Origin: Bolinopsis microptera
Lineage: Eukaryota > Ctenophora > Tentaculata > Lobata > Bolinopsidae
Assembly: GCF_026151205.1 (NCBI RefSeq)
Contig: NC_087073.1
Coordinates: forward strand, 11,230,411 to 11,294,410
Reading direction: 5' to 3'
DNA: 64,000 nucleotides
Positions within the stretch are counted from its first letter, which is position 1; each line of letters opens with the position of its first letter. The translations under genes and the position numbers were made by a program. The notes under the pieces are model-generated. The model saw nothing but the letters and a program-made list of their open reading frames with translations. It searched no databases and was not told the origin of the DNA. This document shows positions 35,607-45,779 of this stretch, piece after piece.

Positions 35607-35945
35607 TGCCCCAGGTGGTTTTGCCCGAGATGTGCCCGAGATGTGCCCCAGGTGTGCCTGAGATGTGCCCCAGGTGTGCCCCAGGTGGTTCTGCCCAAGG
35701 TGTGCCCGAGATGTGCCCGAGATGTGCCCGAGATGTGCCCAGGTTCTTTTCCCAAGGTTTCCCAATTACCATGCCCGAATTTTGCCCGAGATGTGCCCGA
35801 GGTGTGCCCGAGGTGTGCCCCAGGTGGTTCTGCCCAAGGTGTGCCCGAGGTGTGCTTTGTGCCCGAGGTGTGCCCGAGGTGTGCCCGAGGTGTGCCCGAG
35901 TTTGTGCCCCAGGTGTGCCCCAGGTGTGCCCCAGATGTGCATCGG
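35607..35945. repeat. 11-bp minisatellite (GTGCCCGAGAT)n
   Basis: Units GTGCCCGAGAT, GTGCCCGAGGT and GTGCCCCAGGT in a higher-order pattern broken by TGGTTCTGCCCAAG. It is open in several frames on both strands (e.g. VCPRCAPG repeats), which is a compositional effect and not evidence of a gene. Confidence 0.92.
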
Positions 35946-35959
35946 CAGATTACCGAGTT

Positions 35960-36590
35960 ACCCAAATTTATATTTATAAGTTTAAAATTATGGAACCTAT
36001 GGATGTGAAGGCTAGTCCTGTATGTTTGGTAAAAATTCTCAACTCTGTTATTCTATAACTTAAGGAAACCCACCCTCAATACTTGCATTATGTTTAATTA
36101 TAGTCTTTGTTAATTGTTTCTGTATACAAATACAATTTAATCTACCTTTATTTCTAAACTGTTTTCAAAAGAATTATTAAACAAATTAGTCACAACAGAT
36201 CCATCCAGGATTCGGACTCGTACATAAGTCAATACGTTGGGAATGTCTGTTTACAAAGATTAAAGTTTTACGTAAACAACTCCCGACCTTCCAGTGACAA
36301 TTACAGGTTAATAAAACAATTGTACTATTTCACTTCTCATCAACTTTAAGCACGTGATCAAGTTACTCATTATCACGACGTGTGAAATTCATTTATTACC
36401 AAACCATTCTCATATTGAGACAATTTTTTCCTAACCAACTGGCCCAAACCCCAGATGATTAAATTTGACGTGACACTATACGACATTTACTCGCTAATTC
36501 TGTTCTTGATATAGATGTGGATACTGGCGGGGAGGTGATAATTGTTTGTTTACGTTTTAGGTGGCGCCTCTATTCAGCAGGTAGAAGAGG
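35960..36590. other. Intergenic, no gene seen
   Basis: AT-rich with no recognisable gene. Confidence 0.5.
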
Positions 36591-36594
36591 TGAT

Positions 36595-36770
36595 AATAAT
36601 TCTTATTCCCTGGCCAATTTTTTCTTTTTTCATACTGATTTGAATGGAAGGCCATTAAATTTAAAGCATTTGAACCAGTCAAAAAAGTTTAAATTGTATA
36701 TCTTTTACGGGTTTTGCGGAAAATCGTGTTAAAGTTGTTGCCGTGGTGTCAGTAAAATGGTACTGATATA
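36595..36770 (-). mobile_element. Helitron-like element fragment
   Basis: Matches the inner part of the elements at 26143 and 55948: CTGGCCAATTTTT, ACCAGTCAAAAAAGTTT, ATATCTTTTACGG, GCCGTGGTGTCAGTAAAATG. Both termini are missing. Confidence 0.65.
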
Positions 36771-36775
36771 TACAC

Positions 36776-36925
36776 TGCTGCTAACGGCTGCTAACTGCTG
36801 CTAACGGCTGCTAACTGCTGCTAACTGCTGCTAACTGCTGCTGTTAGCAGCAATTAGCAGCAGTCAGCAGCAGTTAGTAGCAGTTTCTTTGCACTTTAGT
36901 CTCCCTGTGTACTTCGTAGCACTTG
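36776..36925. mobile_element. Foldback fragment with GCTGCTAACT arms
   Basis: A (CTGCTGCTAA)n arm meets its inverse (TTAGCAGCAG) at 36840, without a central core. It ends AGTTTCTTTGCACTTTAGTC and CTCCCTGTG. The same terminus is seen in the element at 47341-47673. Confidence 0.7.
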
Positions 36926-37242
36926 CCATCGAGAAGACAGCGGCGCGCACTACTTCGCAGAAATTTAGACGAGTAACAGCCGTCAAAAGCGGTACGAAAA
37001 TGTGACACTAAACCGATGTCGAGATCAATCATTAATGAAACATCAGAAATATGGCATCAAAAGTAAAATATAACAAAATCAATAAATATTGGGCAACCTG
37101 CAACATACGAATTACGAATTGAAAGATAAAAAACGGGGTACTACAACTACAAGTACGATCGGTCGTCAGATGACCATGTCGTTTCATCGGAATTGTTAGA
37201 TATTCTGAATGAAAAATAAAGATGCAGCTAAGTTGGGATTGT

Positions 37243-37869
37243 TCAGTATTTGTATCCGTAAACACCATCCCACTGGGGATCGTAGGGCTCCATCCAGAAC
37301 TTTCTGAAGAGATGCACCAGCTCTGATCGTTCCAGTCGTCCACTCTTGTCAGTGTCAGCCTTCTCGAAGAAGGTATAAGCAGCCTCTTGGGACACATCAA
37401 AGGCTTTCATCATGGTCTTGAGCTCTGCAATGTCGACGGTACCATCACCGTCATCATCCAGGACATCGTAGTAGGCGTTGGAGAGTAGGGCAATCATGGA
37501 GGGTTCGCCACGTCGTTCCCTTTCTCTCTCGGCCTCAGAGAAGACCCTGTTGGCCTCTACCCAGTCCTCTCGAGTCAGGCCCTTTACTGGATCTACTCCT
37601 TTGTTGAGGAAGAAAATGTGGACAGCCTCTCTCATCTTCTCGACCTGTTCGTCAGTAGCGTTGACCAACTGCCTCATCCTGTCGGGCCAGTAGAGGATCT
37701 CTTCCATCATCATCTTGCCGTCACTGTCGAGGTCGAAGGTGTCGAATCTCTTGTAGAGTCGTTGGAGCATCTTGGGGTGAACGTCCTCAACGTTGAACTG
37801 CCAGTCGTTTCCGACACTCCTCAGGTATTTGTAGCTCTCGTTGTTTAGCTCGTTCATGGGTCCAGGCAT
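37243..37869 (-). CDS. Ca2+-regulated photoprotein, copy 3
   Basis: 208 residues with the same start, three EF-hand loops and C-terminus as copies 1 and 2, and one change: Pro160 becomes Ser (AFDVSQEAAY), between the third and fourth EF-hands. It is intronless. The 3' flank differs slightly from copies 1 and 2 and extends into sequence shared with the inverted copy 5. It is paired with copy 4, 384 bp away, reproducing the copy 1/copy 2 arrangement; the whole tandem pair was therefore duplicated. The role in Ca2+-triggered light emission should be retained unless P160 matters. Confidence 0.94.
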   Translation of the reverse strand: MPGPMNELNNESYKYLRSVGNDWQFNVEDVHPKMLQRLYKRFDTFDLDSDGKMMMEEILYWPDRMRQLVNATDEQVEKMREAVHIFFLNKGVDPVKGLTREDWVEANRVFSEAERERERRGEPSMIALLSNAYYDVLDDDGDGTVDIAELKTMMKAFDVSQEAAYTFFEKADTDKSGRLERSELVHLFRKFWMEPYDPQWDGVYGYKY

Positions 37870-38253
37870 ATCTTGACGGAATCGAATCTTCAGCTAAAGT
37901 AGAGAGGGATTAAGTGGATGGAAAAAAGTGCAGGAAGTGCTTTTCATAATATTATCTTGAATCAAATGCAGTGCCTATACTCAGTAAATTAATTTGTCAT
38001 CAAATATAAAATATCAGCAATTATTGAGCAATAGAAAAGCGGCACAAAATTGTGAACCGATGAGATCAATGAGACATCCGAAATATGGCATCAAAAGTAA
38101 AATATCATAAAATCAATAAATTGGACAACACAAATTGAAAGATGAAAAATGGGGTACTACAAGTACGACCGGTCGTCAGATGACCATGTCGTTTGATCGG
38201 AATTGTTACATATTCTGAAAGCAGAGAAATAAAGATGAAGTTGGGGTAATTGT

Positions 38254-38882
38254 TCAGTATTTGTATCCGTAAACACCATCCCACTGGGGATCGTAGGGCT
38301 CCATCCAGAACTTTCTGAAGAGATGCACCAGCTCTGATCGTTCCAGTCGTCCACTCTTGTCAGTGTCAGCCTTTTCGAAGAAAGTATAAGCAGCCTCTTG
38401 GGGCACATCAAAGGCTTTCATCATGGTCTTGAGCTCTGCAATGTCGACGGTACCATCACCGTCATCATCCAGGACATCGTAGTAGGCGTTGGAGAGTAGG
38501 GCAATCATGGAGGGTTCGCCACGTCGTTCCCTTTCTCTCTCGGCCTCAGAGAAGACCCTGTTGGCCTCTACCCAGTCCTCTCGAGTCAGGCCCTTTACTG
38601 GATCTACTCCTTTGTTGAGGAAGAAAATGTGGACAGCCTCTCTCATCTTCTCGACCTGTTCGTCAGTAGCGTTGACCAACTGCCTCATCCTGTCGGGCCA
38701 GTAGAGGATCTCTTCCATCATCATCTTGCCGTCACTGTCGAGGTCGAAGGTGTCGAATCTCTTGTAGAGTCGTTGGAGCATCAATTGGGGTGAACGTCCT
38801 CAACGTTGAACTGCCAGTCGTTTCCGACACTCCTCAGGTATTTGTAGCTCTCGTTGTTCAGCTCGTTCATGGGTCCAGGCAT
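38254..38882 (-). pseudogene. Photoprotein copy 4, frameshifted near the N-terminus
   Basis: Relative to copy 3 there are two extra bases at codon 34 (ATCAATTGGGG against ATCTTGGGG on the plus strand, about 38781-38786). The first 33 codons are thus out of frame with the remaining 175. All three EF-hand loops and the C-terminus are intact downstream, and an in-frame Met pair sits just after the shift at 38784, so an N-terminally shortened protein is conceivable. A conserved upstream region with a TATA-like element at 39073-39083 (minus strand) is retained. This is a recent pseudogene, an allele, or a sequence error. Confidence 0.85.
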
Positions 38883-39072
38883 ATCTTGACAGAATCGAAT
38901 CTTCAGCTAAAGTAGAGAGGGATTAAGTGAATGGAAAAAAGTGCAGGAAGTGCTTTATATACTAATGTCTTGAATCAAATGATGCAGAACAGGTAAAATC
39001 TATATTCGATGAAAATTAAACTGAATTGACAACTTCAAAATGGAAGTGATACTTTGAAGAGAAAGTGCACTT

Positions 39073-39083
39073 GCTTTTATACC
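39073..39083 (-). promoter_or_regulatory. TATA-box candidate for photoprotein copy 4
   Basis: Minus strand GGTATAAAAGC in the same context as upstream of copy 2, about 190-200 bp before the ATG. Homology to the copy 2 promoter region continues to about 39445. Confidence 0.45.
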
Positions 39084-39905
39084 CTGGTCACTGCTTTTTG
39101 TTAATGATAATCTCGTTAGGATAACATATTAATTGATTGCAAATTAATTATAATATCATGGTACTCTTATTACTTTACTAATAACCGATTGATTTTTATC
39201 ATTATTTTTATCGTAATCTGTTACGATCAATTAGAGACATTTGAATCAGGGTAATTAATTAGTATGATTAAGAGTGAAACCCTGTATAGTGTAATGTAAT
39301 TGATAATTAATGTGAATGTGATAATTTGAAAGGTCCAATATCTTTTAGTAAAGAAGAGGTTATAGATCCTATAACTTACATTAGTGATCTAAATACGTAA
39401 AACAGACATTCTCGTGGTAGACTATCTTTATCACAAATGACGGTATAAACTCAGCAGAACCTTATTTCAGTCGATGAGTCGCGGATCAACCTTTCAGGGA
39501 CAGTTTCAAGCTGCTGCCGGATAGTTGTGCACAATTTAGATCAAGCTGTCATGGGAAGATGACGAATCAAAATCAATTAAAAAACTGCTTGATCACATAC
39601 AACAGGTACCCCAATCAATTTCCAGGACCGAAATTTTACTGTTTTGGCTGATTTTTTTCATACGCAACAAATTATAAGTCAGTTAATTAGAAATGGCATT
39701 TGACACGATTTAGGTGTAGAAGTTTGATTTTGTTCAGAGGAAGCTCACTGCAGAAAGCTTAGCAAAATGAATATTCATATTTTCCAATTTCTGTCTTATG
39801 TTAAAATATGAAACTAATTACGCTGATGCCGTGTTAGACAACTGAAAAGAGGGGCTACATGAAACCACTGACCTTCTTTGTAAAAATAGTGGCTATTCAG
39901 ATCTG

Positions 39906-40445
39906 AAGATTAATGCTGGCAAAACACAGATCATGGCTGTTAGCAAAAGTGCATCGCAGAGGCCGTATTCGAAAGACAACACCGTGGACATCAACGTGGA
40001 AGGTCTCCCAATACAACAGGTCAGCAACTTCACTTATTTTGGTGCTATCATCAGTTCGGATGAAACAATTGATAAAGGCCTCTGGGGCATTCTATCAGCT
40101 CAACAGCATCTGGTACAGTTGCAATATTAAGACACCAACTAAAATCAGGATCTATAAAGCGGCTATGCTTACTGTACTGCTTTGTGGAAGTGATGTATCA
40201 GTATGGAATACCACACAGACGCGGATGAAAAGATTTGACATGTTTGCTTGAGAAGAATCCTGAAAATAAAATGGTACTACCGTGTATCTAACGCTGGCGT
40301 ACTCAAGCGAGCCAACATCACCCCTGTTGTACGAGCAGCTAGACTCCTAGGAGCTAGATGGTTTGGTCACGTGTTGAGGATGCCATAAGAGAGAATACCC
40401 AACTATTTTCTGCACTATTTTCTGCACTGGATCCCGCAAGAACTC
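39906..40445 (+). pseudogene. Decayed LINE reverse transcriptase fragment
   Basis: Successive frames read KINAGKTQIMAVSKS, VSNFTYFGAIISSDETIDK, then PTKIRIYKAAMLTVLLCGSD with VWNTTQTRMKRFD, then RRILKIKWYYRVSN and ARWFGHVLRMP. These are the palm/thumb and C-terminal landmarks of non-LTR reverse transcriptases (Y-hG, TK-h-hY--hhh--hLyG, W-GHhlR). At least two frameshifts (near 40080 and 40245) make it non-functional. Confidence 0.75.
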
Positions 40446-41479
40446 ACCGCATCCTGTGTCCCAGAGGATGCGGCTATTTTCATAAGTGTCGTTAACTCGT
40501 TAATATCATAATGGAAGCTGCAGAGCAACAAGCATCAGCTACACTAGCCAGGGTACATTAGTCTTATACATTGGAATAAGGAGTTTCTTAAGGAGTAGGA
40601 TCTAAGATGAGAAGTATGTACCGTACCCGGCATAAAGTATGTACGGTACGAGGTTTTTTAAAAATTTATTAGTACGTACCGTACAACCAGTTTACATTAC
40701 GAACATTTTCTGAAAAAAGGGTGTCCGTTTTTGACCTTATTTTTCTATTGTTGTAAAATTGGCAGGTATATATGCAATTTTCGAACCAAAATTTTGGTGC
40801 CAGTGAATGCTAAAGTCGAATTAAACAATTTTTAAGACAATAAATCAATTTGAATAACTGCAATTATACTCAATAGGAGTTACAAAGGAACAATCAGGTT
40901 TTAATTCTTTTATTGCAATAAATGAAAACTAGTTTTTCGGCTATTTCAGGCTTGAGTATGAGTCTTCTTTTATCCATTATGTACTCATAGTCTCTAAAAT
41001 TTGTTTCGCATATTAAAGAAGAGCTCAAGATAACAAAAAATATCAACTAACTGCTTCAGCAGGTACTGTTCTGGTTTAAGAAAGACCTCCAATAAATATG
41101 TGGGTTTCGCAGTGGCGTCAGTGTCGTCTTCTAAATATAAGGTCTCACACCCTCCTTGTCGTGATTCAAGCGGTAATGTTCCAGTTGGTGTAGAGTAACT
41201 ACTATTTTCATGATGGAAATAAGAATGCGGCGACATAAGTTTAGGTGCCCGTAGCGCCATTTCAAGTGTTCCTGTTATTATTTTGTCACGAAATTCGGAC
41301 TTCCATCAATAACCCATTTATCGTACTTTATAACCAATTTTATTAGTACGTACGGTACAGCCATTTTATAAAGTACGTACCGCACGAACTTCTCATCATA
41401 GAGTTGGATGAGACCTTTTCAAGTACGAGTAAGTACAAATAAGTACAATAAACTTCGAATCGGTTTTCCTTAAAATGTA

Positions 41480-41818
41480 TCATTTAATTTTATTTATCCA
41501 GGCAGGTTTTCTGCCTGTTGACTTCACGTGTACAATATTCCACCCGTTACATAACCTTCTCATCATTATATTAACTCGAGCCGTTCTTAATTCATAATAT
41601 TTGAACTTGTTGTACACTTTTTTAGATCCACCCACAAACTCAACACCCTTTGAAGTGTGTTCATTGACCACACGGAAAGCTGGGCAGTATACAACTTTCT
41701 TCCCTGCAGCCTTCATTCGTAGGAAAAAATCTTTGTGTTCAACAATCTTCAATTCTTTGCTCCATCCACCTGCTGCAATTGTATCCTGAGTTTTTGCCAT
41801 GAAGGTGTTGGTAATTTT
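41480..41818 (-). pseudogene. GalNAc-transferase 3' fragment
   Basis: Encodes the last about 110 residues of the enzyme at 18806-20478 (from NTFMAKTQDTIAAGGWSKEL to WINKIK), with a few substitutions such as V to G in KSTGRKPAW. The 5' part, including the DxD motif and membrane anchor, is absent; the sequence runs straight into the leader of photoprotein copy 5. Confidence 0.88.
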
Positions 41819-41874
41819 AGATAACGCCGTTTAATCCATCTTTGCTTTAGCTGAAGATTCAATTCCGTCAAAAT

Positions 41875-42570
41875 ATGCCTGGACCCATGAACGAGCTAAA
41901 CAACGAGAGCTACAAATACCTGTGGAGTGTCGGAAACGACTGGCAGTTCAACGTTGAGGACGTTCACCCCAAGATGCTCCAACGACTCTACAAGAGATTC
42001 GACACCTTCGACCTTGACAGTGACGGCAAGATGATGATGGAAGAGATCCTCTACTGGCCCGACAGGATGAGGCAGTTGGTCAACGCTACTGACGAACAGG
42101 TCGAGAAGATGAGAGAGGCTGTCCACATTTTCTTCCTCAACAAAGGAGTAGATCCAGTAAAGGGCCTGATTCGAAAGAACTGGGCAGAGGCCAACAGGGT
42201 CTTCTCTGAGGCCGAGAGAGAAAGGGAAAGACGTGGCGAACCCTCCATGATTGCCCTACTCTCCAACGCCTACTACGTTACTGGGCCGCGCTCAGCCTGT
42301 CATTCCGCCTAATCTCTATTCTATATGTTTATGAACATGATACCCTGGGGTCCCCAGGTAACTACTACGATGTCCTGGATGATGACGGTGATGGTACTGT
42401 CGACATTGCAGAGCTCAAGACCATGATGAAAGCCTTTGATGTGCCCCAAGAGGCTGCTTATACCTTCTTCGAGAAGGCTGACACTGACAAGAGTGGACGA
42501 CTGGAACGATCAGAGCTGGATGGAGCCCTACGATCCCCAGTGGGATGGTGTTTACGGATACAAATACTGA
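41875..42570 (+). pseudogene. Photoprotein copy 5, disrupted by MITE and deletion
   Basis: Begins with the family start MPGPMNELNNESYKYLWSVG and reads in frame to codon 134. There an 84-bp element (42278-42361), flanked by the 8-bp duplication CTACTACG, interrupts the third EF-hand segment. The gene resumes and keeps EF-loops 3 and 4. It then has a 23-bp deletion between two CTGG tetranucleotides (junction 42516-42519) that removes VHLFRKFW and shifts the C-terminus out of frame. There are further substitutions (R17W, and T99I, E101K, D102N, V104A). It is non-functional as a photoprotein. It lies inverted relative to the other copies. Confidence 0.92.
42278..42361. mobile_element. 84-bp MITE inside photoprotein copy 5
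   Basis: Imperfect inverted ends TTACTGGG and CCCAGGTAA; 8-bp target duplication CTACTACG on both sides. All other photoprotein copies provide the empty site. The inner GCGCTCAGCCTGTCATTCCG and AATCTCTATTCTA also occur in the centre of the foldback element at 30.8-32.3 kb. Confidence 0.9.
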
Positions 42571-42760
42571 ACAATCCCTACTTAGCTGCATCTTTATTTC
42601 TTATTCAGAATCAGAATATGTAACAATTCCGATCAAACGACATGGTCATATTCTGACGACCGGTCGTACTTTTAATACCCCATTTTTCATTTTTCAATTT
42701 GTGTTGTCTAATTTATTGATTTTATTATCAATTATATTTTACTTTTGATGCCATATTTCT

Positions 42761-42887
42761 TTGTCATACGTTGTATGACCCGCCGCGCACGAAGTGCGCG
42801 GCTCCCCCTGTATCGTCGAAGACGATACTATAGTGAAGACACTATACACTATAGTGAAGCGACAGTGGGGGTCACCACGTGATACAA
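42761..42887. mobile_element. 127-bp triloop-hairpin MITE, copy 1
   Basis: Ends TTGTCATACG and CGTGATACAA. 8-bp target duplication ATATTTCT (42753-42760, 42888-42895), with empty sites 3' of photoprotein copies 1-4. It is made of consecutive perfect hairpins: 42763-42779 (7-bp arms around GTT), 42782-42802 (9-bp arms GCCGCGCAC/GTGCGCGGC around GAA) and 42810-42828 (8-bp arms GTATCGTC/GACGATAC around GAA). Repeated CACTATAGTG palindromes follow. No coding capacity. Confidence 0.92.
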
Positions 42888-42895
42888 ATATTTCT

Positions 42896-43359
42896 GATGT
42901 TTCATTGATGATTGATCTCGACATTGGTTTAGTGTCACATTTTCGTATTGCTTTTGACGGATGTTACTCGTCTAAATTTTCGCGAAGTTGCGCACGCCGC
43001 TTTCTTTTCGATGGCAAGTGCTACAAATAGGAATATACTTTGATTGACGATGTCAATCCGTCGAGATCGTTGCTCTGCGAAGCAAAGCAACGATCGACGA
43101 TGCGAAGCAAGAATGCTAGTTCGCGCGGCGCGTCGAAGCGGCGAAGTCCTCCGAAAATATACTGCACGATAAAATAAACTTGCTGGGATTTTGAAAATTT
43201 TTGTACCATTGTTTAATTTTCTAGAGACTGTGAGAATTTTCACAGTACCAAATTTGTTATACCTTTTTGGAATGATCAGTGAAACTGAGTTTCGCGCTAG
43301 GAGCCATATTTGATTGTTCGCGGCTTTTGGAGCAAAAGTAAATGTAAAAGTCCGCTCCT
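42896..43359. other. Noncoding, photoprotein 3' flank and hairpin-rich DNA
   Basis: Up to about 43025 it matches the 3' flank of photoprotein copy 3. Beyond that it has a hairpin with 10-bp arms GATCGTTGCT/AGCAACGATC closing on TGC-GAA-GCA (43064-43094), and ATTGAC-GAT-GTCAAT at about 43042. No gene. Confidence 0.6.
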
Positions 43360-43367
43360 ACTAAATC

Positions 43368-43718
43368 TTGTCATACGTTAATTGACGATGTCAATTCATG
43401 GCAGCTCGGCGCGGCACAGTAGCGCATCTCGCCGATCTAGCTGTGAGAAGCCTTATTGAGTGCGCGGCGCGGCACAGTAACGCATCGCGCTACAAGTCAT
43501 ACGTACGTTGTATGACCCGCCACGCACGAGTGCGCGGCTCCCCCTGTATCGTAGAAACTTTGCTCTAACCATGGAGCCCTCTCGCTTGCAGTAGCGCGCG
43601 ACCGCCGAAACAAGCGCGTCACGCAGTACGCTTAGACACATGGCTACGTGAAGTAGAAACTCTACAGGGGTAGAGTTCACTATAGTGAAGCGACAGTGGG
43701 GGTCACCACGTGATACAA
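43368..43718. mobile_element. 351-bp member of the triloop-hairpin MITE family
   Basis: Same ends (TTGTCATACG ... CGTGATACAA). Target duplication ACTAAATC at 43360-43367 and 43719-43726. The uninterrupted site is seen at 50581-50588 (CACTAAATCGCTCGCCC). It holds ATTGAC-GAT-GTCAAT, a slightly decayed version of the three-hairpin block, and ACTCTAC/GTAGAGT. Confidence 0.88.
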
Positions 43719-44420
43719 ACTAAATCGCTCGCCCAAATTTTAAGAAAATTCTTGTGAAAAGGCTCGATCTTTGGGTATGAAATTATTAATAAATAAAAGC
43801 CGTAAAAGTCGCGTAATTTGACGAAATTCGGTGATTTTTGTTGTATTATTCTGTCATACTCATATCTTCGGTTCGGTTCCTTGAATAAGATCATTCTGAA
43901 AATCGGCGAAGACTTCCAATAGGGCTTTCACAACTGTCCGACAAATTTTGTGGATGTTGGGATATCGCGCGGAGTTGATATATTGATGAAAATAAAGCAA
44001 AATGGGGCAAAATACACAATACACTGGTTTTAGCTGTTACATAATGTTTAATGGTTGGATATGCTTTAAATTTTTCGAACAATTTATTTGTAAGTTTATG
44101 AGTTAAACGGAATTAAACGGAATTAAACGGAATTAAACGTAAAGTTGTCGGAGATGGCACTAACACCATCGTCTCGACTATACATGAATGAATAACATAT
44201 ATAGAGTAAGTAAATTCGAATTTCAAGAATCATGAAAATTTAAAACAAAATCACTTAAAATTTAACTCCCGTACAAACAACCGAAATAGAAATAATTGCT
44301 GAAATAATAATTTAACATAAAAGGAAGTAGTAAAAGGCAACTTCAATGATCACTAAACTGCGATATCAGTATTCGAGTCCACAAAAGACACATTCATACT
44401 CAAACAGTCCTCCCACTCAC
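43719..44420. other. Noncoding; partial copy of the CTAAATCGCTCGCCC repeat
   Basis: 43720-43765 matches the left end of the element at 50585. A short (GGAATTAAAC) array is at 44107-44140. No gene recognised. Confidence 0.5.
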
Positions 44421-44507
44421 ACTCACAACGTACTGGAAACGGTAATCACTAGTGTTCCATGCTCGTACAACAGATCGTGAAATCTGCATAATGATGGTTG
44501 ATCTGTA

Positions 44508-44890
44508 TTATGTCTGTTGAGTTGGTAGTCCTGATGGGGTGACAGGCAGTATTGGCGTCTTTTTCGGGTTCCTGATGCGGTGACAGTTGCAAAGGAATTT
44601 GCCCAGTTCTTGCACATGGGCAGAATTCATGATAGCTCCGTATTCCTTGAGCAGCAAAAGACTCTTAAGGTTTTCCGACAGTGAGAGTCTCGCTGAGTGG
44701 TACATTGGACATTCAGTGAGGCAGTGTTCTTCATTTTCAATGATTGTTCCTTCGAAAAAGGGGAGATATTCTAAGCCTTGAACGTTCTCCTTGTTGCAGC
44801 AGAATCTGCAGGCTCTCGTCCACGTTCCAGTTTCTTTTGTGTATCTCCCTCTCTCAATAAGGAGGTCATGGCTACTGGAGCGGATTTTAT
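44508..44890 (-). pseudogene. LINE ORF2 C-terminal fragment
   Basis: Read on the minus strand: KIRSSSHDLLIERGRYTK, then CRFCCNKENVQGL, ENEEHCLTECPMYHSARLSL and a short basic tail. The IR-S-H-L-IE-GRY and E-E-H-L-CP-Y-R signature is the cysteine-rich end of many non-LTR retrotransposon polymerases. There is no reverse transcriptase domain upstream, so it is 5' truncated. Confidence 0.7.
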
Positions 44891-44899
44891 GAGTAAGCT

Positions 44900-45310
44900 A
44901 ACCAATTTTTGTTAAAATTGGATCAAGGGAAGGTTATTCAATACACGTTTGTTTTAACAATTTTGTGCTAGGCTGGCCGAAATTAGCGCTAAAAAACCAT
45001 CCTACAGTCGGCACGCTGTCGATGGTGCACTGTTAGGGACGTGTGTAGTATCTCAGAACTAGAAGTTAAGTTGAACCCCAGTATGCTGTTTTAGTTGGAA
45101 TTAGAATTGTTAATATGTGGATTAAAATTGTAGATAAAACCATGTAAAATTGCAAATATTTACCTTGGCATTAGGTTTCATAAAGATGAATCAAGTGATA
45201 ACTTATATAATTAAGTAAAGATCCGATTGGATAGGTTTGCAGAGCAATGCAGCCATTGGTCAGAAAGGACATTTAGTGTTATTAGAATTATTTACAAAGA
45301 AATTATTGGA
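44900..45310. other. Noncoding, no gene seen
   Basis: AT-rich spacer between the LINE fragment and a MITE. Confidence 0.45.
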
Positions 45311-45314
45311 TTAA

Positions 45315-45772
45315 GGGGGCCGGGGGGGGTCTTCATCAAAATTCTCTCGAAATTGACTTTGTAGTTGTTTCTGATGGAGGGGAGTGATATCTATCACCTG
45401 AAAAAATCGTCAAAATACGAGGTCCAAGATTTTCAAAATCGAATAAAAAATTTTCTAAGGCCTATCTCAAAATTCTGGCCCGACAATCTCTTCTAAATGG
45501 TCCTTAGAACATATCCTGAAAGTTTCAGGGTGATTGCTCAAAAAATGTAGGAGAAGATAGATTTTTAGACTCGATTTTCAGGGCGCGCGATTGAAAATCG
45601 TTCGCGCAATACAATTACACATAAGCGCTGACCTTTGACCGGCAATATTTTCGGCTAGGAACAATATTTTTCCATGGGACCAAAAACAGCTGATAGATAT
45701 CAATCCCCTCCATTAGAAACAACTACAAAGTCAATTTCGAGAGAATTTTGATGAAGACCCCCCCCGGCCCCC
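45315..45772. mobile_element. MITE with 80-bp inverted repeats at TTAA
   Basis: 458 bp; TTAA flanks at 45311-45314 and 45773-45776. The inverted ends start GGGGGCCGGGGGGG, followed by TCTTCATCAAAATTCTCTCG and reach beyond AAACAACTACAAAGTC. TTAA duplication is characteristic of piggyBac-type transposition. No ORF. Confidence 0.85.
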
Positions 45773-45779
45773 TTAATAG

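Larger units (their letters stand above)
40492..42750. repeat. Inverted, internally deleted copy of the photoprotein-GalNAcT block
   Basis: The segment is the reverse complement of the block at 15.4-21.45 kb. It contains the sequence 3' of the glycosyltransferase, its last about 110 codons, then directly the photoprotein leader and gene. About 2.9 kb (roughly 17290-20145 of the first copy) is missing. The join near 41812-41820 falls on a GTAAT shared by both parents, as expected for microhomology-mediated joining. Confidence 0.85.

Noticed and set aside
35600-36058. Long overlapping open frames on both strands (VCPRCAPG-like, GHISGTSRAHLGH-like)
   Set aside because: They are translations of the 11-bp minisatellite in every frame; no start, splice or domain evidence.
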